Below, piece by piece: positions 7,117 through 15,136 of a DNA stretch of 20,581 nucleotides (positions are counted from its first letter, which is position 1; each line of letters begins with the position of its first letter). A program made the position numbers and the translations under genes. Under the pieces are notes generated by a model that did not search any database, was not told where the DNA came from, and was given only the letters and a program-made list of their open reading frames with translations. This DNA comes from JAKFWF01 sp041745515 (GTDB lineage: Bacteria; Pseudomonadota; Alphaproteobacteria; Rhizobiales; Hyphomicrobiaceae): contig JBGTIU010000134.1 of assembly GCA_041745515.1 (NCBI GenBank), positions 1 to 20,581 of the forward strand. Direction: 5' to 3'.

Positions 7117-8646
7117 TCATTTCGAAAGTGCGCGCGTTGTCAAACGGCCTGCGTTGACGGCTTGCGACCAGAGCTTGCGCCATTTCCATCCCGACGCGCC
7201 GCGCATACGGCGCACCAGTTGCGCACGCGTCGCCTCAGGCAACAACTCCGCAACTTTCGTCCATACCTGCGCGATGTTGTAGGGCGGCTTGTGCGCCGCC
7301 ATGCTGACGGGCACCACGTTGTCCATGGCTAGGCCCAAATCACGCGCCACCTGCTCCAACGCCGCGCGAATGGACTTTGCTTTCTCATTTGATGAATCAT
7401 TGATGTCGTATGGCGGGGTCCATTCCTGGAATGGTCGGAGTTGATCGATGTGAGTGGCAAGAGCCAGAATTGGCGGATGCCGACGGTCCGGCCGGTTCAC
7501 AAAGAACGCGCGAATAACGTCGAGAGCCTGACGGTCAAGATTTCTGTCTGCGCGGTTTGCCGGGGTCACCCAGATAATCAGATCGCAGGTACCGGCTTCT
7601 TCGGCAAGCCGCCCCTGCGCCTGCGCGTGTGGTTGTACGCCTGGGCTGTCAATCAGCAGGATCGGCGGCAGCGTCTCATGTTTCAGCTCGTAGGCGGTAA
7701 AACCGACCGACACCGGAAGCACATCGACCGCTGCTCGCAACTCTCTCGTCAATGCATTGATCAGGCTTGATTTCCCTGCGCTGATCTGGCCGGCCACTAG
7801 TACCCGCAATGGCTCGGCTATTTCGGGCGATTTGCGATCGCGCTCGGTTGCGTCGCTGACGTGATCCGCAAGCTCTTCTCCGGACACTCGCAGACGCCCG
7901 CCATACAGATCGATGGCGGCGCGTCCAACCTCCTTGACGAATCCTTGCGTCAACCGCCTTGCCAGTTCGTCGCGCACACCCGCGTATAGTTTCTTGCTCA
8001 ATCGTTCGCGGGCTTCGTTGGTCACTGCGGTGATCGGGTTCAACAGGCGTACAATCCGCCAGATGTCGTAGGCCTTTTCCGCCACGTCGATCGCGGAGCG
8101 CCAGCGATAAATCTTGATGACCTGAGCAACCGTGAGCTGATCGCCAAGCGGAATGTTGTCGACGACGAAAGGTTTGAGATCTCGGCTCACCCGTTCGATC
8201 AGGGCCAACGCTTCAGGAACAGTGAATCGCCACAGCGGCTCGTTGTCCTGCGGGTGTATGCTGCGGGCTACGGTGTCGACGGTGCGAAGCGCAAGATCGA
8301 CAAGCGCATCCCGGCTGGTGATCTGTGCCGGATCGGAGCTGGTAGCCAACGCTTGCACTGCGTTCCAGGCCGTGAGCTCCCGCGGCGTCCAGGCCGGGTC
8401 GGGAACGATCGACGATTGCGATGCGGCCGCAGCGACGGGCGCCGGGTTAGCGCTGCGCACGAGCCAAAGCTGCAACAGATAGCTCGCGACGGATAGCGCC
8501 AGCGCGGCGCCGACCCAATACAACAGATAGCCCTGCTGCCAAAGCCATAGAGAGCCAAACGGAATGAGCGAGAGCGCAGGCAGAAGCAGCGCCATTGCGA
8601 TCATGGAGGCGCGCAAATACCTGGCAACGCTGCGCCTTCTGCTCAT
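7117..8646 (-). CDS. Membrane-anchored GTPase (Era/dynamin-like G domain)
   Basis: 509 residues. The ATG at 8646 overlaps the stop of the upstream GTPase gene by 4 bases (ATGA). A basic N-terminus is followed by two membrane helices (about 12-36 and 40-62) and a 200-residue soluble region. The G domain begins near 280: P-loop GQISAGKSS (286-294), G3 DSPG (333-336) and a degenerate G4 THID (398-401, in place of NKxD). A basic C-terminal tail follows. The TM-hairpin-plus-G-domain plan resembles bacterial membrane GTPases linked to envelope stress; the precise substrate or membrane process is unknown. It is the third gene of the operon with the AI-2E transporter and likely acts with the neighbouring GTPase. 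A longer upstream reading in this frame overlaps the other GTPase and is rejected. Confidence 0.85.
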   Translation of the reverse strand: MSRRRSVARYLRASMIAMALLLPALSLIPFGSLWLWQQGYLLYWVGAALALSVASYLLQLWLVRSANPAPVAAAASQSSIVPDPAWTPRELTAWNAVQALATSSDPAQITSRDALVDLALRTVDTVARSIHPQDNEPLWRFTVPEALALIERVSRDLKPFVVDNIPLGDQLTVAQVIKIYRWRSAIDVAEKAYDIWRIVRLLNPITAVTNEARERLSKKLYAGVRDELARRLTQGFVKEVGRAAIDLYGGRLRVSGEELADHVSDATERDRKSPEIAEPLRVLVAGQISAGKSSLINALTRELRAAVDVLPVSVGFTAYELKHETLPPILLIDSPGVQPHAQAQGRLAEEAGTCDLIIWVTPANRADRNLDRQALDVIRAFFVNRPDRRHPPILALATHIDQLRPFQEWTPPYDINDSSNEKAKSIRAALEQVARDLGLAMDNVVPVSMAAHKPPYNIAQVWTKVAELLPEATRAQLVRRMRGASGWKWRKLWSQAVNAGRLTTRALSK

Positions 8647-9842
8647 GCCGTTTTGCCCGACTGCGAGGGTGGTGCCGCACCTCGATCGCGAGCAAGTTTG
8701 AACGCTTGCTGCAACGCGTCTCCATAAACTTTGTGCACCCCTTTCGGGTCGATCTCGCCTAAGCGGCGCTGGCCGAGGAAGTATGTCGCGGCTTTGCCGA
8801 CGGCAAACGTGGTCGCGAAACTGGTGACGGCGGCAGCAGCCGCACCGACCGACTGACCGTAAACAGGAAGCAGCTTCACCAGTTCGCGGATGCCGAACGT
8901 CGATAACATCCGCACCAGGGTGCCGGTACCCAGACAGCCGGCAAATTGCGATACGGTCAGACGATCCCACTGCACTCCATAGGCCGTCGAAAGGCTGTGC
9001 AGCATCTTGGCTTGAATGCCAGGCACTGCCACCACACCGGCGACAGGAAGGATGTCGGCGGCGGCAGCGGCGGTCGCAAACCCAAGGATCTGCGGGTGTG
9101 CCTTTGCCGCGATCGCATCGTTGGCGGCAGCCAGCGATTCTCTGATCGACGCGAAGATGCTGGCCGGAGCGACCTCGCCGAGTTTGGCGAGCAACGTGGC
9201 CAAACCATAGTCGTTGGGGAGGTAGGGGTCGTCCGCGCGTGTAAAATCCAGCGGCACAAACGCGATATGATCGCGACCCGAAACCTGCGCGAAGAGCGAC
9301 CGCTGGCGACCGAGGCTCCGCGCAAGATCGGTCGACACTCCGGCGGCATGCCATGTTGCAGGATCAGCATCGTCGAACGGGTAGGGCAGGACATGAGCAG
9401 CCCCTTGCGCATATCCATCGTGAAGCGTCGTCTGGGCAACGAGGATAGGCCAGCTGGACCGACGCTGACGCACTGTTTTCAGTACGTCGAGCACCGCATC
9501 CTGTTGCTGATCGAGGGCTCTCATTACGACGAGGAGCAGATGCGACTGCTGCTCGCAGAATGCAATATCGGCAGCCGGATCGTACATCACTTCTCCCAGG
9601 CCGCGCGTGTCCAGGAACCGGATCAGCGGTGCGGCTTCCGGGAAATTGAAGATTCGCGCGGTCTGGGTGCAGGCTTTGTATCCCGTGCCGATTTCAATAT
9701 CGCTGCAACCGGTGAGCGCCCGAACGATGGAGCTCTTGCCTGACTGTACCTTGCCGAGCAGCCAAACGACAGGCGCGGATACCGCGAATGCCGGAGCGCC
9801 GGCCTTCGGGTTGTCATGCAGCTCGATCGGCTTTGCGGACAC
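8643..9842 (-). CDS. GTPase with C-terminal DUF697-like hydrophobic domain
   Basis: 399 residues from a GTG at 9842, 3 bases after the AI-2E stop; GGGA lies about 8 bases upstream. P-loop GKVQSGKSS (30-38), G3 DTRG (78-81) and a weak G4 in AQTTLHD (136-142). Residues about 250-355 are alanine/glycine-rich and hydrophobic, with repeated FATAAA, VAGVVAVPG and FATTFAVGKAATYFLGQ segments. This matches the DUF697 domain that follows G domains in YcjF-like proteins. Probably peripheral or integral at the inner membrane. It is translationally coupled to the second GTPase, suggesting a hetero-GTPase pair. Confidence 0.83.
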   Translation of the reverse strand: MSAKPIELHDNPKAGAPAFAVSAPVVWLLGKVQSGKSSIVRALTGCSDIEIGTGYKACTQTARIFNFPEAAPLIRFLDTRGLGEVMYDPAADIAFCEQQSHLLLVVMRALDQQQDAVLDVLKTVRQRRSSWPILVAQTTLHDGYAQGAAHVLPYPFDDADPATWHAAGVSTDLARSLGRQRSLFAQVSGRDHIAFVPLDFTRADDPYLPNDYGLATLLAKLGEVAPASIFASIRESLAAANDAIAAKAHPQILGFATAAAAADILPVAGVVAVPGIQAKMLHSLSTAYGVQWDRLTVSQFAGCLGTGTLVRMLSTFGIRELVKLLPVYGQSVGAAAAAVTSFATTFAVGKAATYFLGQRRLGEIDPKGVHKVYGDALQQAFKLARDRGAAPPSQSGKTA

Positions 9843-9845
9843 GCC

Positions 9846-11786
9846 TCAGTTCCCGATTGGTGCCGGCGCCAAATCCCGTGCCTTCAGTTTGCCTACGTCG
9901 GAGGACGGGCTCGAGACATCCTTGTGTGGACAGGTAACCCCGGGACGGCCAACCGAGCATAGCTCCAGAGCTTCGGCAAAGGTGGAAACAAAAAAATCGG
10001 CACCGGACGTTTTTCGGATATCCTGCCATTCCATCTCGCTTGACGGCATTTTCCAAAGACCGATCAAAATCTTGGCAGACGCAAATTTGCGGCGAAGGCG
10101 CCTTACCATGAAGCGCACATGCGCCGGACGCGCGGTTCCGACATAAGATAGACACAGCATCGGCACGTCGCTGTCCAGCTCTTTTAAGGCCGTTTGATCC
10201 TGCAGCAATCGCTCGCCGCCGAGCTGCGCGGCGATGCCCGCTCGATCCAACAACTGCACCAGCAACGCCGCCGCCGCGTGGTCGATCTTCCCCCGCCCCG
10301 CAACGCACAGAAACGCATCTTGCGAAGGCACGGTATTTTCGCGCACGCCTGGCCCGTCATCGCCATCTGCCGTTTCCCCCGGCGTGGGCTTCGCGTCTCC
10401 GGCGGGGACCGGATCGGTGTATTCCGCCAATCCCTCGATGAGATCTTTGACGCCGTCAAACAGCAGCACCTCGCGCGCAGCCGACAACTCACCACGGGTA
10501 ACGTCGAGTTGCGCCAACACCAGGCCCTGCAAAGCAACGTCGTCATAGTACTGAGTGAGCGTCTTCTCCTTCAGCTGGAGATCCGCCTGATCGAGAATTT
10601 CCGCAGGGTCGCCGGCGATCAAACGCTGGTAAAAGCTTTCCGCAGGCGTCAGGGCGGGCTGGTCGCCCATCATCACCTGCAGAAACTTGAGACGCTGCGT
10701 ATACTGCCCCAAAATCACCAGACACAAGGTCAACGGCGTCGCGAGGATCAGCCCAATTGGCCCCCACAGCCAGGTCCAGAAGGTCGCGGCAACAACGATT
10801 GCGACAGGCGACAAGCCAATGTTGTGGCCGAACACCAGAGGTTCGATGACGTGCCCCATGATCGGCTCGCCGATCAGGAACAGCGCGATCGTGAGCGCCA
10901 CCATCGTCCAACCGGGATCAACGGCGGCGGCGAGCGCGACCGGAAAAAGTGCCGCCAGGATCGAACCGATGTAGGGAACAAAACGCATCAGCATCGTGAA
11001 GATGCCCCACAGCAAAGGGCTCGGTACCCCGATCGCCCATAGCGCTAAGCCGACGGCGGCGCCGAAGCCGGCATTCAAAGCCGTTTGCACCAGGAAGTAA
11101 CGGCTGAGGCGCGCTGCCGCCTCATCCATCGCTTCTGTCGTGCGATGCAACTCCTTGGTGCCCAGGACCTTGATCACGCGGTCGCGCAGATCCTCCCGCT
11201 GCAACAGGAAGAAAATCACGAACAGGATCACCAGCGCAGTCGTCGCCACTGGGCTGAAGATCGGCAGCAGGAATTCGCTTGCCAGCTTCAGCGGGTTGGA
11301 TGGCGCCGGACGTATTTCAACGGGGATCGGCGTGCTCGTTGGAGACGTCGTCTGCTTCTGTGCATCGCCGCTGATCTCGCGCCCGAGGTCCTCAATAACG
11401 GTGGTTGCCTGCGACACCGGCCCGCTGCCGGTCGCCGACCCTCGCACGGAGCGAATCTTGTCCCTGAGGTTCGACTGATATTGCGGCAATTTATCCGCGA
11501 GCTGCGCTAGCTGCGAGCCCCCCAACGCGCCGATCCCAAGGATCGCGCCGAAGCTGAAGCCGACAACGATGACCACGGCTACCGCACGGTGCACACCGAG
11601 GCGGCGCAGCGCACGGGCCAGGGGCGCTAACACGAAACTGATCAGTACGGCGAGTGCAAGCGGAATGAACAGATCGCGCGCCAGGTACAGAACCGCGACG
11701 ACTATAACCGCGGTCAACATCGTGACCACGGTCGCCAATTGCTGGCGCTGGACGAGCTCCACGCCGTCCGAATTGTCACTTTGCAT
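9846..11786 (-). CDS. AI-2E family transporter with extra C-terminal domain
   Basis: 646 residues from the ATG at 11786, which has AAGGGG 6 bases upstream; an ATG two codons earlier sits directly against that site and a longer reading to 11927 would swallow the promoter. Residues 15-410 form the multi-helix membrane core of the AI-2E/PerM family (helices near 17-36, 38-56 and 67-88, then a soluble loop and further helices; VPYIGSILAALFP and a WGPIGLILATPLTL segment are typical). Substrate is unknown; the family is named for autoinducer-2 export but members differ, some being Na+/H+ antiporters. Unusually, about 230 extra residues follow; 490-610 looks like a Rossmann-like or B12-binding-like fold (LCVAGRGKIDHAAAALLVQL, then PMLCLSYVG). 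First gene of an operon with two GTPases behind an exact EcfG-type promoter. Confidence 0.88.
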   Translation of the reverse strand: MQSDNSDGVELVQRQQLATVVTMLTAVIVVAVLYLARDLFIPLALAVLISFVLAPLARALRRLGVHRAVAVVIVVGFSFGAILGIGALGGSQLAQLADKLPQYQSNLRDKIRSVRGSATGSGPVSQATTVIEDLGREISGDAQKQTTSPTSTPIPVEIRPAPSNPLKLASEFLLPIFSPVATTALVILFVIFFLLQREDLRDRVIKVLGTKELHRTTEAMDEAAARLSRYFLVQTALNAGFGAAVGLALWAIGVPSPLLWGIFTMLMRFVPYIGSILAALFPVALAAAVDPGWTMVALTIALFLIGEPIMGHVIEPLVFGHNIGLSPVAIVVAATFWTWLWGPIGLILATPLTLCLVILGQYTQRLKFLQVMMGDQPALTPAESFYQRLIAGDPAEILDQADLQLKEKTLTQYYDDVALQGLVLAQLDVTRGELSAAREVLLFDGVKDLIEGLAEYTDPVPAGDAKPTPGETADGDDGPGVRENTVPSQDAFLCVAGRGKIDHAAAALLVQLLDRAGIAAQLGGERLLQDQTALKELDSDVPMLCLSYVGTARPAHVRFMVRRLRRKFASAKILIGLWKMPSSEMEWQDIRKTSGADFFVSTFAEALELCSVGRPGVTCPHKDVSSPSSDVGKLKARDLAPAPIGN

Positions 11787-11850
11787 CGACATCCCCTTAG
11801 CGATGCCCAGCACCTGATTGCCTTCGGCGGGGCCTTGGCACGTTGGGCTT

Positions 11851-11875
11851 AACGTGCCAGTCGCGTTGGAGTTCC
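11851..11875 (-). promoter_or_regulatory. EcfG-type promoter of the AI-2E/GTPase operon
   Basis: Minus strand GGAAC (11875-11871), 16 bases, CGTT (11854-11851), an exact match. It lies 65 bases upstream of the AI-2E ATG. Confidence 0.87.
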
Positions 11876-11883
11876 GAACCGTG

Positions 11884-11908
11884 GGAACTTTCGAGCGTCG
11901 CTGCGGTT
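11884..11908 (+). promoter_or_regulatory. Probable EcfG-type promoter of the 12074 gene
   Basis: GGAAC (11884-11888), 16 bases, GGTT (11905-11908), which keeps GTT but not the first C. It faces away from the AI-2E promoter with 8 bases between the two -35 elements. The leader to the ATG at 12074 would be about 160 bases, longer than elsewhere in the window. Confidence 0.6.
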
Positions 11909-12073
11909 GTGCTTCGACGGCCGGCACCGTTTGAAGCCTTGGCCAGCCCGACGGCGGTTATTCCGCGACGGTTCGTGTCCGCAAGCAGTGCTGTCGGACT
12001 CACGGGCTCCCAGTGTTCATCGCTGGTCCCGCCAGCGTAACGAAGCAAATCCCGCTACCAGAAGGATGCTCCC

Positions 12074-12370
12074 ATGTCAGAGATCATGAACTTGAACACC
12101 GACAAGGCGCGGCTCGAACCCGATACGGTGTTCGATCGCCCCCTCGATATCGTATCCGAGACGGGCCTGACACGCGGACAGAAAATCGCCGCCTTGGAAC
12201 GCTGGAGTCAGGCGCTGCAGGATCGCATTAGAGCGACCGGCGAGGGCATGGCGCCGCCGGCGGGGCAAACCGCCGAGGAAGCCGCTATGATCGAAGAGAT
12301 CGGCAAGGCTCTGGAGCAGCTGCGCGACAATGGTTCGCCGTCCGATGAGGCCAGTCGATCCTTGGCATAG
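12074..12370 (+). CDS. Small soluble protein of unknown function
   Basis: 98 residues; AAGGA lies 9 bases before the ATG. No membrane segment or signal peptide. A polar N-terminus leads to GLTRGQKIAALERWSQALQ (36-54) and a glutamate/alanine-rich helical end (70-90). The segment starting near TRGQKIAALERW looks like a short helical module seen in small rhizobial hypothetical proteins, but I cannot name a family. Shares a divergent promoter region with the AI-2E operon, so a stress-induced role is inferred. Its stop lies 44 bases from the stop of the convergent protease gene. Confidence 0.78.
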   Translation: MSEIMNLNTDKARLEPDTVFDRPLDIVSETGLTRGQKIAALERWSQALQDRIRATGEGMAPPAGQTAEEAAMIEEIGKALEQLRDNGSPSDEASRSLA

Positions 12371-12414
12371 CGGTTCGCAGGTTCGCTGCAGCGGCGTTGA
12401 CTAAACCAGCCCTC

Positions 12415-13098
12415 TTATCGGCGCGGCCCGTAAAGCGTGGCCGCGCCGTGCGTGTCCCCACTTTGCAGTTCGCGAAACCTTTCATCGTACTTGTATGCCA
12501 TGAGTTGCCCGGACGGTTTTGGATGATCGAGACCGATGGCGTGGCCTATTTCGTGCGCCATGGTGTAGCGCAAATCGTAGACGTCAAAATCGCCGTCGAA
12601 CCCAATCTTCCATCGCACCGCCGGATTGAGACAGACCAGTGATTTTTCGATCTCCTGTACCTCTCCGCGAGTCGTTCGCTGATTGACATTGGCGAATGCT
12701 CGACCTTCAGGAGACGCCTGAGCCCCGATCAGGATTCCTGCTTGAGCCGGATCCTGTACTAATTGGAAACGGATGTTCGCCGCTCGTTCCCACATGGCGA
12801 ACGCCTCGGTGACCTCCCGCTGCAGCGCTTCAGAGCTTATCCGCGATTTTGCCAGAATCGCGTCGATTGGGACAATCTCGCCGCAGTTGCGCGCTTCGGG
12901 AAAACGCATCCGATCGGTGGCGAAGGCATAAGTGACAACGGCGCCGTGGCCGAGCACCGTACCGCTCCATTTGACGTGACCGCCGCCGAGTTTGAGGAGG
13001 CGAAATTCCGTCCCCGTACCAGCCTCGGCGCCGCCGCGCTCGATGTGCCCAATCAGGGCGAGGCCTATGATCAATAGGCCCATCAACAATCTATTCAC
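12415..13098 (-). CDS. Secreted matrixin-like zinc metalloprotease 1
   Basis: 227 residues from a GTG at 13098 with GGGGGG 4 bases upstream; a farther start at 13164 would place unrelated residues before the signal peptide. Signal peptide about 1-25 (hydrophobic LLMGLLIIGLALIG). Residues 182-192 read HEIGHAIGLDH, the full metzincin zinc site (three histidines plus the catalytic glutamate E183), with M200 in QLM as the Met-turn. Two cysteines (72 and 156) may form a disulphide. The substrate is unknown. A close paralog lies at 16979 on the other strand. No EcfG motif seen upstream; it follows the permease gene by 139 bases and may be transcribed from that side or alone. Confidence 0.86.
   Translation of the reverse strand: MNRLLMGLLIIGLALIGHIERGGAEAGTGTEFRLLKLGGGHVKWSGTVLGHGAVVTYAFATDRMRFPEARNCGEIVPIDAILAKSRISSEALQREVTEAFAMWERAANIRFQLVQDPAQAGILIGAQASPEGRAFANVNQRTTRGEVQEIEKSLVCLNPAVRWKIGFDGDFDVYDLRYTMAHEIGHAIGLDHPKPSGQLMAYKYDERFRELQSGDTHGAATLYGPRR
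12420..12447. terminator. GC-rich hairpin at the convergent gene ends
   Basis: A perfect 9-base inverted repeat (GGCGCGGCC at 12420-12428, GGCCGCGCC at 12439-12447) with a 10-base loop. It overlaps the last codons of the protease gene and lies 50 bases past the plus-strand gene stop, so it may terminate the plus transcript. No T tract is present. Confidence 0.35.
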
Positions 13099-13237
13099 GG
13101 TTCCCCCCGTGACTGCTTCACATCCCGCCAAACAGGAAACCGATCCTACCGTAACGGTTGCCATGCTGCCTGTGACAGCCGCCGGCTTCTACGCGACTAA
13201 TGCAAATGGGTCAATGTTCGGTCGGGTGCGCCCGGTC

Positions 13238-15019
13238 TCAGACCGTCAATGGCCACACCATTGGCACCCCAACGATAGCGATCAGATAGATCAAGAACGT
13301 CAGGGGCAGGCCGACTTTGAAGAAATCGATAAATCGATACTTGCCGGGGCCATACACCATGAGGCACGACGGCTCGAGCGGCGTGAGATACGAGCAACTT
13401 GCCGCAACCGCCACCATCATTGCGAAAGTACGAGGGTTCAGTCCGAGCTGCAGCGCAGTCTGCATCGCAACCGGCAATACAACGACCGCCGCGGCCTGAT
13501 TCGACATTGGCTGCGTCAATGCCACCGTCAACAGGAAGAAGCTGGACAACAGAACATACTGGTTCTTTGTGCCCAGGATAGCGATCAGCTGCGCGGCAAG
13601 ATACTGGCCGGCTCCACTGGCCTCCATTGCGGCTCCGAGCGAGAGCAACGATCCGATCAGGATCAGCGCCTTCCACTCGACCTGGCGATAAGCCTCTTCC
13701 GACGAGACGCATCGCGTGACCAACATCGCAAATGCGCCGGTAAGGACAGCGACCGCAAACGATGCAAGGTTGAATGTTGCCGCCAATATCGCTGCCGCGA
13801 AAATGCCGCCGGCGAGCAGCGCCCTGCTGGTGTCGAGCCGGGCGGTGTCGACGCCGCCAAAAATGTTGAACAGATTGCCCCGTTCCAGGGCCTTCACATT
13901 GGCGTTGGTTCCCTGCAGCAGCAGCACATCGCCAAGCCGCATACGCGTGCGGCTGATCTTCTGCGGCAGCCGGCCGGCGCGATGGATCGCCAACACCTTC
14001 AGACCGTAGCGATCCTTGAACTCGAGACTGCTCAGGGTCTGCCCGATCATCGGTGAATTGGGCAACAGCATTCCTTCGACGATGGTGAGGTCTTCGACCT
14101 TCTCGTCGGTCGGCGCCTGATCGACATCGGCTTTGAACTCGAAGCCGGTAATGTCCTTGACCTTGAGGACGTTGTCACGATCGCCCTCGATTGCCAGTTC
14201 GTCGCCAGTCAGCAACGGCATATCGGCGATCTTCGACTGATCCGACAGAACGGTACCTGCTCGCAGCAGCTTGGTGACCACAAGGCCGGAGTTTTTCACG
14301 ATCCGGGTTTCGGCGATCCTGGTTCCGACCACGCTCGAATCCGGCGGCACAACCACATCGGCGCTGTATTTCCGGTCGCCGACATCCTTTGTATCGGTTC
14401 CGCGGTCGCGTTCTGGAATGAGCCGCGATCCCAGCAGCCAGACATAAAGCAGACCGACGACGGCGATCGGCACTCCGACCGGCGCCAGCTCGAACATCCC
14501 CATCGCTGTCTGACCATGCCTGGTCATGAGTTCGCTGACGATCAGGTTGGTCGAAGTGCTGATCAGCGTGACGGAACTTGTCAGGATCGAAGCAAACGCC
14601 AGCGGCAACAAAAGTTTGCTTACATCGGTCTTGGTCTTGCTGGCGTAGCCGATGACCAGCGGGATGAAAAAAGCGGTGGCCGCCGTGTTGCTCATGAAAG
14701 CGGACAGAACCGCCACGGATACCATCATCACCGGCAGGAAGGTCGCCGGGTTGCGACCGGCGATGTCGAAGACAAAATGACCTGCTTGCTCGACAACGCC
14801 GGTGCGGATCAATCCTGCGGTCATGATCAGCAGGCCGAGGATCATCATCACGGTATCGCTGGCGAATCCGGCGAAGGCTTCGGCAGGTTTGAGCAAGCCC
14901 GTAATAACCAGGGCCAGCATGACGCCGATGCCAACAACGTCAGCCGGAACGCGGTCCCAGGCAAAAGCCGCGACGGCGACAGCAAGGATCGTCAAACAGA
15001 TCGCGATCTCTGGCGTCAT
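13238..15019 (-). CDS. SLC13/DASS-family permease with two RCK_C domains
   Basis: 593 residues from the ATG at 15019 (AGGAAAA 6 bases upstream). Two membrane halves flank a central soluble part. The first half (1-200) holds SNTAATA (110-116) and STSTNLIV (154-161), the substrate/sodium-site motifs of the divalent anion transporter family; the second half has TQPMSNQAAAVVVLP. Residues about 218-295 and 305-385 are two TrkA-C (RCK_C) domains (for example LLTGDELAIEGDRDNV and MRLGDVLLLQGT), which bind small ligands and gate transport. Likely imports sulfate, a dicarboxylate or a similar anion; the substrate cannot be decided. It lies 113 bases downstream of the oxidoreductase gene with a palindromic element in between. 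Confidence 0.88.
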   Translation of the reverse strand: MTPEIAICLTILAVAVAAFAWDRVPADVVGIGVMLALVITGLLKPAEAFAGFASDTVMMILGLLIMTAGLIRTGVVEQAGHFVFDIAGRNPATFLPVMMVSVAVLSAFMSNTAATAFFIPLVIGYASKTKTDVSKLLLPLAFASILTSSVTLISTSTNLIVSELMTRHGQTAMGMFELAPVGVPIAVVGLLYVWLLGSRLIPERDRGTDTKDVGDRKYSADVVVPPDSSVVGTRIAETRIVKNSGLVVTKLLRAGTVLSDQSKIADMPLLTGDELAIEGDRDNVLKVKDITGFEFKADVDQAPTDEKVEDLTIVEGMLLPNSPMIGQTLSSLEFKDRYGLKVLAIHRAGRLPQKISRTRMRLGDVLLLQGTNANVKALERGNLFNIFGGVDTARLDTSRALLAGGIFAAAILAATFNLASFAVAVLTGAFAMLVTRCVSSEEAYRQVEWKALILIGSLLSLGAAMEASGAGQYLAAQLIAILGTKNQYVLLSSFFLLTVALTQPMSNQAAAVVVLPVAMQTALQLGLNPRTFAMMVAVAASCSYLTPLEPSCLMVYGPGKYRFIDFFKVGLPLTFLIYLIAIVGVPMVWPLTV

Positions 15020-15062
15020 ACGGTTTTCCTGCCCGTCAGGCCGCGTAACAAAATGACATGGT

Positions 15063-15136
15063 CTAGTGTCCCGTTTCCGAAGTTCGCACCCAGTCCTGCG
15101 CGCGCTCGGTTGCGAACTTCCGAACCGCCACACTAG
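15063..15136. repeat. CTAG-bounded palindromic intergenic element (MITE/REP-like)
   Basis: Two 29-base arms in inverted orientation. The left arm (15063-15091) begins CTAGTGT and contains GAAGTTCGCA; the reverse complement of the right arm (15108-15136) begins CTAGTGT and contains GAAGTTCGCA at the same offset, with a few mismatches. The arms enclose a 16-base GC-rich loop, and both ends are CTAG. Such small hairpins are common dispersed repeats in Bradyrhizobium-like genomes; that it is dispersed here is inference. The terminal CTAG supplies the TAG stop of the oxidoreductase gene. Confidence 0.7.

Noticed and set aside
8647..9354. N-terminal extension of the second GTPase reading to 9354
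   Set aside because: It runs out of frame through the first GTPase gene; the ATG at 8646 with the ATGA overlap and following membrane helices is the better start.
11787..11927. Upstream extension of the AI-2E reading to 11927
   Set aside because: It would place the exact EcfG promoter inside the gene and adds a polar segment before the first helix; the ATG at 11786 has a well-spaced ribosome site.
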